A stretch of 8,975 nt of DNA, from NCBI GenBank assembly GCA_902766855.1, contig CACXFE010000089.1, forward strand, positions 1 through 8,975, read 5' to 3'. The translations under genes and the position numbers were made by a program. Source of the stretch: Oscillospiraceae bacterium (lineage in GTDB: Bacteria; Bacillota; Clostridia; Oscillospirales; Acutalibacteraceae). This document shows positions 1-6,052 of this stretch, in pieces. Below the pieces are notes generated by a model. It saw only the letters and a list, made by a program, of their open reading frames with translations, did no database searches and was not told where the DNA came from. How positions within the stretch are numbered: position 1 is the first letter of the stretch; every line of letters starts with the position of its first letter.

Positions 1-159
1 ATTATTCTCATCATGAGCTTTCAGTCTGATAGTATTCTTGATGATCTTCTTATAGAGCGGATGCTTTACATTGTCTTCAATCGCGACAACCACGGTTTTA
101 TCCATTTTATCGCTGACAACTCTGCCCACTCTGGTTTTCCGAAGGTTTCTTTCGCTCAT
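1..159 (-). CDS. rpsQ: Small ribosomal subunit protein S17, 3' end cut by window edge
   Basis: S17 is a primary 16S rRNA-binding protein of the 30S subunit with an OB-fold. The 53 visible codons read MSERNLRKTRVGRVVSDKMD and continue KTVVVAIED, then a segment containing HPLYKKIIK; these are hallmark S17 elements (RVGxVVSDKMDKTxVV and HPLYxK). The family is usually about 84-90 residues, so roughly the last 30 are missing beyond position 1. The start is the ATG at 157-159, preceded by a good AGGGAGG ribosome binding site near 169-175. It lies 20 nt downstream of rpmC, as in the canonical S10 operon. Identification is firm; the entry is partial only because of the window boundary. Confidence 0.95.
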   Translation of the reverse strand, partial: MSERNLRKTRVGRVVSDKMDKTVVVAIEDNVKHPLYKKIIKNTIRLKAHDENN

Positions 160-179
160 TTAGATATCCTCCCTCATTC

Positions 180-389
180 TCATGCGTTAGCGCTGCCGTT
201 TTTGATCTCGTTCTCGCGGATCACTGTCTTTACGCGGGCGATATCTTTCTTCACGGCAACAATGCGCATGGGATTATCGAGTTGGTTGATGGCGAGTTGG
301 AAACGCAAGTGGAACAATTCCTGTTTTAACTTGCTCAACTGATCGTTCAGTTCGGGCAGGGTCTTTTGTCTGATTTCCGTTGCATTCAT
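180..389 (-). CDS. rpmC: Large ribosomal subunit protein L29
   Basis: L29 is a small two-helix 50S protein near the peptide exit tunnel, where with L23 it contributes to the docking site for trigger factor and SRP. The 69-residue product shows the family core: LPELNDQLSKLKQELFHLRF at residues 11-30, followed by QLAINQLDNPMRI (31-43) and the KDIARVKTVIRE helix (48-59). The length is normal (60-75). Its ATG overlaps the rplP stop codon in an ATGA arrangement (positions 386-389), which suggests translational coupling to rplP. Nothing unusual was seen. Confidence 0.97.
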   Translation of the reverse strand: MNATEIRQKTLPELNDQLSKLKQELFHLRFQLAINQLDNPMRIVAVKKDIARVKTVIRENEIKNGSANA

Positions 390-814
390 GCCTGCTCACC
401 GTCCATTTCCTGTTTGTTCACAAACTTGCACTTGATCGGCAGTTTGTTCGCGGCAAGACGCATAGCCTCGCGCGCAAGTTCCTCGCTTACGCCGCCGATT
501 TCAAACATCACTCGACCCGGCTTGACAACGGCCACCCAATACTCGGGCGAGCCTTTACCGGAACCCATGCGGGTTTCCGCCGGTTTTTCGGTGATCGGCT
601 TATCGGGGAAAATTTTGATCCATACCTGACCGCCACGCTTGATATAACGCGTCATGGCGATACGGGCGGCTTCGATCTGATTGGAGGTGATCCACGCAGG
701 CTCCAATGCTTGCAGGCCGTAATCGCCGTGCGTCACGGTCGTCCCGCGGGAAGCCGTGCCGGTTAAACGGCCGCGGTGTACCCTGCGGTATTTTACTCGT
801 TTAGGCATTAACAT
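386..814 (-). CDS. rplP: Large ribosomal subunit protein L16
   Basis: L16 is a 50S protein that helps organise the A-site tRNA-binding region near the peptidyl transferase centre. The product has 142 residues (usual 136-145). It starts MLMPKRVKYRRVHRGRLTG and contains the conserved Arg/Gly-rich loop RMGSGKGSPEYWVAVVKPG at residues 82-100. I chose the ATG at 812-814 (MLMPKR) over the internal ATG at 806-808 (MPKR). An AAGGAGG site lies 9 nt before the first ATG, and MLxPKR is the usual L16 start. The start overlaps the rpsC stop by one base (TGATG), implying coupled translation. Confidence 0.97.
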   Translation of the reverse strand: MLMPKRVKYRRVHRGRLTGTASRGTTVTHGDYGLQALEPAWITSNQIEAARIAMTRYIKRGGQVWIKIFPDKPITEKPAETRMGSGKGSPEYWVAVVKPGRVMFEIGGVSEELAREAMRLAANKLPIKCKFVNKQEMDGEQA

Positions 815-1479
815 CAGCGGGTTCCTCCTTCTTTTTTATTCTTGCGGTTATCAGCAAGAACCTCGCCCTTATAGATCCAGACTTTCACGCCGATCCGACC
901 GTAGGTGGTGTTTGCCTCGGCAAAGCCGTAGTCAATGTCCGCCCGCAGTGTTTGAAGCGGGATGGTTCCTTCATGATACTGTTCGCTTCTCGCAATTTCC
1001 GCGCCGCCGAGACGACCCGAAACCTGCGTTTTGATTCCCTTCACCCCAAGGCGCATGGCTCTGCCCATGGCAAGTTTCATGGCGCGGCGGAAGGAAATAC
1101 GCTTTTCTAATTGTGCCGCGATATTCTCGGCAACCAGCAGTGCGTTGGCATCCGGGTTTTTGATCTCCACAATGTTGATGAAGACCGGTTTCCCCAGCAT
1201 TTCCTGGCAGGTAACGCGGAGTTTCTCGATCTCGGCGCCGTTGCGGCCGATGACCATGCCCGGTTTTGCGCAGTGAATATGCAGCCTTACGCGCTTTGCA
1301 TCGCGTTCGATTTCGATTTTAGCAATACCCGCAGAAAAAAGTGTTTTCTTCAAGTATTTACGGAGGTTGTAGTCCTCAACCAATGTATCACCGAAAACGC
1401 TGTCATTGGCAAACCAACGCGAGTCCCAGTTTTTAATGACACCCACACGGAACCCGTGCGGATTTACTTTCTGGCCCAT
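814..1479 (-). CDS. rpsC: Small ribosomal subunit protein S3
   Basis: S3 lies at the mRNA entry channel of the 30S subunit and takes part in mRNA helicase activity with S4 and S5. The product is 221 residues (usual about 210-235). The N-terminus MGQKVNPHGFRVGVIKNWDS is diagnostic. A KH-type RNA-binding domain follows, with the GxxG loop visible as VIGRNGAEIEKLR (GRNG at residues 78-81). The C-terminal S3 domain contains SGRLGGAEIARSE and the TTYGRIGVKVWIYKGE segment, and the tail is lysine-rich. A TTAAGGAGG-like ribosome binding site precedes the ATG at 1477-1479, 15 nt after rplV. No anomalies were found. Confidence 0.98.
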   Translation of the reverse strand: MGQKVNPHGFRVGVIKNWDSRWFANDSVFGDTLVEDYNLRKYLKKTLFSAGIAKIEIERDAKRVRLHIHCAKPGMVIGRNGAEIEKLRVTCQEMLGKPVFINIVEIKNPDANALLVAENIAAQLEKRISFRRAMKLAMGRAMRLGVKGIKTQVSGRLGGAEIARSEQYHEGTIPLQTLRADIDYGFAEANTTYGRIGVKVWIYKGEVLADNRKNKKEGGTR

Positions 1480-1494
1480 AACTTAACCTCCTTC

Positions 1495-1833
1495 TTAAAT
1501 TTCGCGTTCTTTCAGAACGATGGTGACATGGCTTGTTCTCTTCAAGATGCGGTGCGCTCTGCCGTGATCCTTCGGGCGGATTCTTTTCAGTGTCGGCCCG
1601 GGGCCTACAAAACACTCTGCAACATATAATCTTGAAACATCCATGCTATGATTGTTTTCCGCATTCGCTATGGCAGATGCCAAAAGTTTCTCCACATACT
1701 CGCAAGCGGATTTGGGAGTGAACTTGAGTATAGCCATCGCTTTGTCAGCATCCTGATTGCGGATCAGATCCAAAACGATTTTCACCTTGCGGGGTGAAAT
1801 GCGGGCATATTTCAGTGTAGCCCTTGCTTCCAT
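1495..1833 (-). CDS. rplV: Large ribosomal subunit protein L22
   Basis: L22 is a 50S assembly protein whose extended beta-hairpin lines the constriction of the nascent peptide tunnel; changes in that hairpin are known to affect macrolide sensitivity. The product has 112 residues (usual 110-118). It starts MEARATLKYARISPRKVKIV, with the conserved ARxxRxSPRKxxxV pattern, and has the typical AxAIANAENN segment (around residues 54-60). The hairpin region is near residues 80-100, with GPTLKRIRPKDHGRAHRI and no insertion or deletion that I can see. It is 23 nt downstream of rpsS. Confidence 0.97.
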   Translation of the reverse strand: MEARATLKYARISPRKVKIVLDLIRNQDADKAMAILKFTPKSACEYVEKLLASAIANAENNHSMDVSRLYVAECFVGPGPTLKRIRPKDHGRAHRILKRTSHVTIVLKEREI

Positions 1834-1856
1834 AGTGTAACTCTCCTTTCAGCCGC

Positions 1857-2132
1857 TTACTTGCCGGTCGTTTTTGAGCCGGCGTGACCTTTGAAGGTTC
1901 TGGTCGGCGCAAATTCACCGAGTTTATGACCAACCATATCTTCCGTGACATAAACCGGCACATGTTTCCGTCCGTCATGCACCGCGAAGGTGTGTCCGAC
2001 GAAATCGGGGAATATGGTGGACGAGCGGCTCCATGTCTTTAAAACACGCTTTTCGCCGGCTTCGTTCATTTCCTGGACTCTTTTCAGCAACACAGGCTGT
2101 ACATAAGGGCCTTTTTTAACGCTTCTTCCCAT
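1857..2132 (-). CDS. rpsS: Small ribosomal subunit protein S19
   Basis: S19 is located in the head of the 30S subunit, where it binds 16S rRNA with S13 and contacts the 50S subunit. The 91-residue product starts MGRSVKKGPYVQPVLLKRV. It has the core TWSRSSTIFPDFVGHTFAVHDGRKHVPVYVTEDMVGHKLGEFAPTR (residues 33-78), written here because every stretch of it matches the family. The TFKGHAG tail is also typical. Length is normal. It is 21 nt after rplB with a GGAGA-type ribosome binding site. Confidence 0.97.
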   Translation of the reverse strand: MGRSVKKGPYVQPVLLKRVQEMNEAGEKRVLKTWSRSSTIFPDFVGHTFAVHDGRKHVPVYVTEDMVGHKLGEFAPTRTFKGHAGSKTTGK

Positions 2133-2153
2133 AATGATTCTCCTTTCGTCGGT

Positions 2154-2981
2154 TTATTTGCGGCGTTTCACGATATACTTATCGCTTGCCTTATGCTTCT
2201 GGCGGGTCTTATAACCGAGGGCGGGTTTACCCCACGGGGTAACCGGGCCCGGACGACCGATCGGGGATTTCCCTTCACCGCCGCCGTGCGGGTGATCGCA
2301 CGGGTTCATAACAGAACCGCGAACCGTCGGTCTCCATCCCATATGGCGCTTGCGGCCGGCTTTTCCGTAATTGACATTGGCATGATCCGGATTGGATACC
2401 ACGCCTACCGTTGCCATGCAGCTGGCCGGAACATTGCGCAATTCGCCCGAGGGCAAACGCAAAAGCGCCATGCCGTTTTCCTTGGCCATCAACTGGGCGG
2501 TGTTGCCCGCCGAGCGTGCAAGCTGCGCGCCTTTGCCGGGATAAAGTTCAATATTGTGCAGGAAAGTACCGACCGGGATATTGATCAGCGGAAGCGCGTT
2601 GCCGGGTTTAATATCGGCATCCGGGCCACTGACGATCACATCCCCGACTTTCAGATCCTGCGGAGCAATGATGTAGCGTTTTTCGCCATCTTCATACTGC
2701 ACAAGGGCGATGAAAGCGGAACGGTTGGGATCATATTCCAAGGTAGTAACCGTTGCCGGCATGCCGAAACGCTCTCTCTTGAAATCGATCACTCTGTACT
2801 TTCTGCGGTTGCCGCCGCCTCTGTGGCGAACGGTGATCCTGCCGTAACTGTTACGGCCGGCGTTTTTCTTAATAGGTTCAAGCAGGCTTCTCTCCGGGGC
2901 AACCTTGGACAGACCGGAATAATCCATCGTGGTCATGTTGCGGCGACCCGGCGTAGTCGGCTTGTAAAACTTGATTGCCAT
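2154..2981 (-). CDS. rplB: Large ribosomal subunit protein L2
   Basis: L2 is a primary 23S rRNA-binding protein needed for subunit association and peptidyl transferase activity. With the ATG at 2979-2981 it is 275 residues (usual 273-278) and starts MAIKFYKPTTPGRRNMT. The near-invariant C-terminal motif NPCDHPHGGGEGKSP is present; its first His, at about residue 230, corresponds to the functionally important His229 of E. coli L2. The frame is open up to 3029, but that extension would translate the intergenic hairpin. The TAGGAGAGT ribosome binding site at 2989-2997 fits the 2981 start. It is separated from rplW by 84 nt, the longest spacer among the operon genes seen here. Confidence 0.98.
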   Translation of the reverse strand: MAIKFYKPTTPGRRNMTTMDYSGLSKVAPERSLLEPIKKNAGRNSYGRITVRHRGGGNRRKYRVIDFKRERFGMPATVTTLEYDPNRSAFIALVQYEDGEKRYIIAPQDLKVGDVIVSGPDADIKPGNALPLINIPVGTFLHNIELYPGKGAQLARSAGNTAQLMAKENGMALLRLPSGELRNVPASCMATVGVVSNPDHANVNYGKAGRKRHMGWRPTVRGSVMNPCDHPHGGGEGKSPIGRPGPVTPWGKPALGYKTRQKHKASDKYIVKRRK

Positions 2982-3009
2982 TTGTTTCACTCTCCTATTT
3001 TGGCTTAGC

Positions 3010-3027
3010 GAAGCCCTTCGGGGCTTC
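3010..3027 (-). other. Perfect hairpin with 7-bp stem in rplW-rplB spacer
   Basis: GAAGCCC and GGGCTTC form a perfect 7-bp stem around a four-base loop (CGAA on the operon transcript, TTCG on the plus strand). It lies 29 nt upstream of the rplB start. No U-run follows it in the direction of the operon, so it does not look like an intrinsic terminator. It might act in RNA processing or stability, or shape rplB translation initiation; that role is inference. Confidence 0.6.
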
Positions 3028-3037
3028 ATACATCACC

Positions 3038-3054
3038 GGAAATCTTAGATTTCC
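3038..3054 (-). other. Second perfect hairpin with 7-bp stem in rplW-rplB spacer
   Basis: GGAAATC and GATTTCC pair perfectly around a 3-nt loop. The hairpin starts 12 nt after the rplW stop codon and is 10 nt from the neighbouring hairpin at 3010-3027, so the two stand in tandem on the operon mRNA. There is no U-tract. The two stems together fill much of the 84-nt spacer. Function is unknown. Confidence 0.55.
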
Positions 3055-3065
3055 ACGGTCTTTTC

Positions 3066-3359
3066 TTACATCAGACCGTCAAAGAATTCGATCGGTTTGG
3101 AATCTGCCTTCAAGGTAACGATGGCCTTTTTCCACGCGGGAGTATAGCCGCTGTAACGGCCCATTCTTCTCGCTTTTCCACGCACATTGACCGTGTTGAC
3201 CTTCGCCACATCTACTTTGAACAGTTCTTTGACCGCCAAAGCGATCTCGATCTTGTTTGCATCTTTTGCGACTTTAAAGGTGTATTTCTTGTCGCCAATG
3301 CCCGTCATGCTCTTTTCGGTAATGACCGGAGCAATAATGATATCCTGTGCGGTTTTCAT
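3066..3359 (-). CDS. rplW: Large ribosomal subunit protein L23
   Basis: L23 sits at the exit of the 50S peptide tunnel and is the main docking site for trigger factor and SRP. The product has 97 residues (usual 93-100). It opens with the diagnostic APVITEKS motif (residues 10-17) and has the KYTFKVAKDANKIEIALAVK core and the VNTVNVRGKARRMGR basic loop (around 55-69). Its ATG overlaps the rplD stop by one base (TAATG), so its translation is probably coupled to that of rplD. Downstream is a long, hairpin-rich spacer before rplB. Confidence 0.97.
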   Translation of the reverse strand: MKTAQDIIIAPVITEKSMTGIGDKKYTFKVAKDANKIEIALAVKELFKVDVAKVNTVNVRGKARRMGRYSGYTPAWKKAIVTLKADSKPIEFFDGLM

Positions 3360-3982
3360 TATGCGTACACCTCCTCAAGTTTTGCCGCAGCACCCTTTAC
3401 GATCACCAGCGTATCCGCGTTGATCACATCATAGGTGTTGATGGTGCCGACCTGTGCGGCTTTGGCGCCTGCGATGTTCGCAATGCTCTTGACTGCGAAC
3501 GCATCGTTATTTTCCAGCACGATCAGTGCTTTTTTGCCCGCGCCGATCGCTTTCAGGCAATCCGCAACGACTTTGGTTTTGTAGGTTTCGAGTTTCAATT
3601 CATCCAATACGATGATGTCCCCCGTGAGCGCCTTGTCGGACAAAGCCGAAAGAAGCGCCAACCTGCGAACCTTCTTATTGAGAGTGTAGGAATAATCTCT
3701 CGGTTTCGGGGCGTGAACGATTCCGCCGTGTCTCCATTGCGGCGCTCTCGTGGAGCCCTGTCTTGCATGACCGGTTCCCTTTTGACGCCACGGCTTTTTG
3801 CCGCCGCCGGAAACCTCAGTCCGGGTCAGAGTGGATTGTGTGCCCTGACGCTGATTGGCAAGGTAATTCACAACCGCCATATGCATCACAACCGCGTTGG
3901 GTGTGATTCCGAAAACGGCGTCGCTCAGGGTGATTTCTCCCACGCTTTTGCCCGCCATATCGACTACTGCAAACTTCGGCAT
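3359..3982 (-). CDS. rplD: Large ribosomal subunit protein L4
   Basis: L4 (L1e in older naming) binds 23S rRNA and sends an extended loop into the peptide tunnel. In gamma-proteobacteria it also represses the S10 operon through the operon leader. The product is 207 residues (usual 200-215) and starts MPKFAVVDMAGKSVGEITLS. The conserved tunnel-loop region GGGKKPWRQKGTGHARQGS is at residues 59-77, followed by WRHGGIVHAPKPRDY. It is 19 nt downstream of rplC, behind a GGAAGGAG ribosome binding site. Whether this L4 acts on the structured leader upstream of rpsJ cannot be told from sequence alone. Confidence 0.97.
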   Translation of the reverse strand: MPKFAVVDMAGKSVGEITLSDAVFGITPNAVVMHMAVVNYLANQRQGTQSTLTRTEVSGGGKKPWRQKGTGHARQGSTRAPQWRHGGIVHAPKPRDYSYTLNKKVRRLALLSALSDKALTGDIIVLDELKLETYKTKVVADCLKAIGAGKKALIVLENNDAFAVKSIANIAGAKAAQVGTINTYDVINADTLVIVKGAAAKLEEVYA

Positions 3983-4001
3983 AACTTATACACTCCTTCC
4001 C

Positions 4002-4634
4002 TTAGGCTTTCACGCTGTCGAAAAGAACCACGATGCCGCCTTTGGGGCCGGGAACGGCGCCTTTCACAGCGATGATGTTCTTTTCCGCGTCAACCTTCAC
4101 GACACTCAGATTCTGCACGGTTACGCGCTCGTTTCCGAGATGTCCTGCCATTTTCTTACCTTTGAATACTCTGGAAGGGCTGGAACAGGCGCCCAACGAA
4201 CCGCCGTGACGGTGAACCGGGCCTGTACCGTGGCTTTCTTTCAGCCTGCCGAAGTTCCAGCGTTTGATCGTGCCCGCGTAGCCTTTCCCTTTGGAAGTGC
4301 CGCGTACATCGACCGCGTCGCCCTCGGCGAAAACATCCGCCTTGATGATGTCGCCCACATTCATGGCGCTGATGTCCTCAAAGCGGAACTCGCGCAGAAC
4401 TTTCTTGGGAGCAACATCGCCCTTCGCAAAATGACCCTTGCGGGGCTTGTTTACCTTCGCGGCTTTCAGATCGCCGAAGCCTACCTGAACCGCTTCGTAT
4501 CCGTCGTTCTCAACGGTCTTCTTCTGTGCGATCACACAGGGGCCCGCTTCGATCACGGTGACCGGAACGACATTACCGTTTGCGTCAAAAAGTTGTGTCA
4601 TTCCAAGCTTTTTGCCGACAATACCTTTTTGCAT
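4002..4634 (-). CDS. rplC: Large ribosomal subunit protein L3
   Basis: L3 is one of the two initiating assembly proteins of the 50S subunit, with a loop reaching close to the peptidyl transferase centre. The product has 210 residues (usual 205-220). It starts MQKGIVGKKLGMTQLFDANG, typical of Firmicutes, and has the central loop GRLKESHGTGPVHRHGGSLG followed by the PSRVFKGKKMAGHLG stretch. The start at 4632-4634 has an AGGAGG ribosome binding site at 4644-4649. A 59-nt spacer with a small hairpin separates it from rpsJ. Confidence 0.98.
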   Translation of the reverse strand: MQKGIVGKKLGMTQLFDANGNVVPVTVIEAGPCVIAQKKTVENDGYEAVQVGFGDLKAAKVNKPRKGHFAKGDVAPKKVLREFRFEDISAMNVGDIIKADVFAEGDAVDVRGTSKGKGYAGTIKRWNFGRLKESHGTGPVHRHGGSLGACSSPSRVFKGKKMAGHLGNERVTVQNLSVVKVDAEKNIIAVKGAVPGPKGGIVVLFDSVKA

Positions 4635-4659
4635 TTTCTTTTCCTCCTATTGGTTATTG

Positions 4660-4673
4660 GTTGGTTGCCCAAC
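4660..4673 (-). other. Small GNRA-loop hairpin in rpsJ-rplC spacer
   Basis: On the operon transcript GTTGG and CCAAC form a 5-bp stem closed by a GCAA tetraloop, a stable loop type that can also serve as a docking element. It lies 11 nt upstream of the rplC ribosome binding site. It is short and could be chance. Confidence 0.35.
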
Positions 4674-4693
4674 ATGACCTGTCCGCATGAAAA

Positions 4694-5005
4694 TTAAAGT
4701 TTGATTTCAATTTCCACGCCGGCGGGAAGCTCAAGATTCGTCAGGGCTTCCACGGTTTTATTGGAAGGTCTGATAACATCAATGAGCCTTTTGTGCGTTC
4801 TCGTTTCAAACTGCTCGCGGCTGTCTTTATATTTATGAACAGCACGGAGAATGGTGACAACTTCCTTTTCTGTGGGAAGCGGCACCGGGCCTGACACTCT
4901 GGCGCCTGTGCGTTTAGCGGTTTCCACTATTTTTTCAGCGGACTGGTCGACAAGTGCGTGGTCATACCCTTTGATACGAATACGGATTTTTTCTTTCACT
5001 GCCAT
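4694..5005 (-). CDS. rpsJ: Small ribosomal subunit protein S10, first gene of the S10 operon
   Basis: S10 is a 30S head protein; in proteobacteria and some other groups it also serves as NusE, the NusB partner in antitermination. The product is 103 residues (usual 102-105). It has the family segments IRIRIKGYDHALVDQSAEKI (residues 7-26), SGPVPLPTEK (38-47) and HKYKDSREQFETRTHKRLID (57-76). The start ATG at 5003-5005 follows a strong TTAAGGAGG site (5016-5023). It is the first gene of the operon, about 270 nt downstream of a predicted promoter. In many bacteria tuf lies immediately upstream; here the neighbour is a divergent lemA. Confidence 0.98.
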   Translation of the reverse strand: MAVKEKIRIRIKGYDHALVDQSAEKIVETAKRTGARVSGPVPLPTEKEVVTILRAVHKYKDSREQFETRTHKRLIDVIRPSNKTVEALTNLELPAGVEIEIKL

Positions 5006-5277
5006 GTGAAATTCGCCTCCTTAAGTAGTTGGCGGGCAAAACTTACAACGCGCCGTGTTTTTCTTCGTGGCACATTATAAAACCGGCATTGCTGGGGTTA
5101 CAGGCAATTCCGGACAGCGGATCGCTCCGCCGTTGAACCGCAGGCCGCAAGATCCTGCCGGTTCTCCTTGTTTTTTCGCCCGGTTTAAAATCGGACATAC
5201 TCCGCGGAAATTTCCCGACTCGGTGGCCGGCCACCTCCCGCATCAACGCATGTTCACGCCATAGTCATACAGCGTGC
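5006..5277 (-). promoter_or_regulatory. Structured 5' leader of the S10 operon, about 270 nt
   Basis: From the predicted transcription start near 5277 to rpsJ the transcript has no recognisable gene but several perfect or near-perfect pairings. GGTGG-CCGG-CCACC is at 5222-5235. GCAGG/CCTGC is within 5138-5161. An 8-bp stem with a GCGA (GNRA) loop is at 5114-5133, with one G-U pair. A 7-bp long-range helix AAACCGG/CCGGUUU joins 5180-5186 to 5080-5086 and would enclose the two preceding hairpins as a three-way junction. GCGUUG occurs near both ends (5244-5249 and 5046-5051), and its partner CAACG is at 5131-5135, so alternative pairing is possible. Ribosomal protein operons are commonly controlled by such leaders (L4 acts on the E. 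coli S10 leader). Control here is inference. I saw no stem followed by a U-run, so if it regulates, it more likely acts on translation or by a non-intrinsic mechanism. Confidence 0.55.
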
Positions 5278-5283
5278 CATAAC

Positions 5284-5312
5284 ATAGTATCACATTCAAT
5301 GGGAAAATGCAA
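5284..5312 (-). promoter_or_regulatory. Promoter of the S10 operon (sigma-A type, extended -10)
   Basis: Read on the minus strand, a -35 TTGCAT (5307-5312) and a -10 TACTAT (5284-5289) are separated by exactly 17 bp. A TGA precedes the -10, giving the extended -10 form TGnTACTAT. The predicted start is near 5277. It is the best promoter match on this strand in the region upstream of rpsJ and lies behind phased A-tracts. A further promoter upstream cannot be excluded. Confidence 0.75.
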
Positions 5313-5315
5313 GCA

Positions 5316-5342
5316 TTTTTTCAAAAATTTTCAAATTTTTTT
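5316..5342 (-). promoter_or_regulatory. Phased A-tracts / UP-element-like sequence upstream of the S10 promoter
   Basis: On the minus strand three A-runs lie at 5336-5342 (7), 5328-5331 (4) and 5316-5321 (6). Their centres are 9.5-11 bp apart, immediately upstream of the -35 box. A-tracts in helical phase at this position are the known form of UP elements and intrinsic bends that boost strong stable-RNA and ribosomal protein promoters. The spacing is seen directly; the boosting function is inference. Confidence 0.5.
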
Positions 5343-5360
5343 CTGCACGCCCAAACCACC

Positions 5361-5465
5361 GCTATATTATATATAATGTAGGGTATGGCTTTTTTCAGTG
5401 AAAAATAAAAGTCGGGGTAGAAATTTCCGGCCGAATCGTTTATACTATATATGATATATAATAAT
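5361..5465 (+). promoter_or_regulatory. AT-rich probable promoter region of lemA
   Basis: Two AT-rich patches contain TATAAT hexamers (5372-5377 and 5457-5462) and a TATACT (5441-5446). None has a convincing -35 box at 16-18 bp. The patches resemble each other (CTATATTATATATAAT and CTATATATGATATATAATA), the second containing ATATAT-G-ATATAT. A promoter must lie here, since the gene to the left is divergent, but I cannot choose the hexamer. A regulator-assisted or alternative-sigma promoter is possible. Confidence 0.35.
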
Positions 5466-5466
5466 C

Positions 5467-5474
5467 GGAAAGGA
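5467..5474 (+). promoter_or_regulatory. Ribosome binding site that fixes the lemA start
   Basis: GGAAAGGA ends at 5474. The frame has two ATGs, at 5474 and 5483. The first would overlap the Shine-Dalgarno sequence itself, while the second is spaced 8 nt from it and gives the usual MKK start in front of a hydrophobic segment. The 5483 start is therefore chosen. Confidence 0.75.
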
Positions 5475-5482
5475 TGATTTCC

Positions 5483-6052
5483 ATGAAAAAAGGTTCCGTG
5501 GTTTTGATCGGCGTGCTTGCCGTGATCGTATTGCTCGTGCTGGCATTGGTGGGCACTTATAACGGGTTGGTCACACAAAAAGAAGCGGTACAAAAAGCGC
5601 AGTCACAGATTTCCACCCAATTACAGCGCCGGGCTGACCTGATCCCCAATTTTGTAGCCACTGTGAAAGGGTATTCCGACTATGAGCAGAAAACCTACAC
5701 CGCCGTGACCGAGGCGCGCGCCGCGGTGGCAAAAGCTTCCACCGTGCAAGAGCAATCCGCCGCGAACGACGAACTGAACCGCGCCATTTCCGTGTGGGTG
5801 AACGCCGTGACCGAGGCTTACCCCGATCTGAAAGCCAGCGAACAGTATATCGCGCTGGAAACCGAACTGGCCGGCACCGAAAACCGCATTGCCGTGGCAC
5901 GGAAAGATTATAACGACGCCGCCGAATCCTACAATATCGCCGTCAAGCGGTTCCCCCGCAACCTGATCGCCGGGATGTTCGGGTTCGGGCAGGTAGATTA
6001 TTTTGAATCACAGGCGGGCACCGAAAGCGTTCCGCAAGTGAGTTTTGATTGA
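5483..6052 (+). CDS. lemA: LemA family membrane protein
   Basis: The 189-residue protein has two N-terminal lysines, a single membrane segment at about residues 5-25 (VVLIGVLAVIVLLVLALVG) and then a long, mostly helical domain. The family signature is clear: QISTQLQRRADLIPNFVATV at 42-61, the following KGYSDYEQ, YPDLKASEQY (113-122), TENRIAVARKDYN (132-144), and the C-terminal FPRNLIAGMFGFGQVDYFES (157-176). Length matches the family (about 185-200). LemA proteins are found in many bacteria and their biochemical role is not settled; the name comes from an antigen and is shared with an unrelated sensor kinase. The stop codon overlaps the next gene's ATG by one base. LemA next to a TPM-domain protein is a recurrent pairing in bacteria, suggesting joint action at the membrane. 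Confidence 0.93.
   Translation: MKKGSVVLIGVLAVIVLLVLALVGTYNGLVTQKEAVQKAQSQISTQLQRRADLIPNFVATVKGYSDYEQKTYTAVTEARAAVAKASTVQEQSAANDELNRAISVWVNAVTEAYPDLKASEQYIALETELAGTENRIAVARKDYNDAAESYNIAVKRFPRNLIAGMFGFGQVDYFESQAGTESVPQVSFD

Noticed and set aside
2193..3008. 271-codon plus-strand frame antisense to rplB (similar long plus-strand frames at 3347-4075, 3897-4697 and 1111-1629)
   Set aside because: They are exactly opposite well-supported ribosomal protein genes, lack family motifs, and arise from the codon bias of the real strand.
2982..3029. N-terminal extension of rplB by 16 residues
   Set aside because: It would translate through the perfect hairpin at 3010-3027; MAIKFYKP is the typical L2 start and has the ribosome binding site.
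5222..5235. Perfect 14-bp palindrome GGTGGCCGGCCACC considered as a protein-binding operator
   Set aside because: It lies inside the transcribed S10 leader, about 40 nt after the predicted start, so an RNA hairpin is the simpler reading; no second copy was seen.
5043..5246. Open frame of about 67 codons on the minus strand spanning most of the S10 leader
   Set aside because: It has no ribosome binding site, no recognisable protein wording, and overlaps the stems of the leader. A structured leader explains the region better.
5474..5482. Earlier ATG for lemA at 5474
   Set aside because: It overlaps the Shine-Dalgarno sequence; the ATG at 5483 is correctly spaced.
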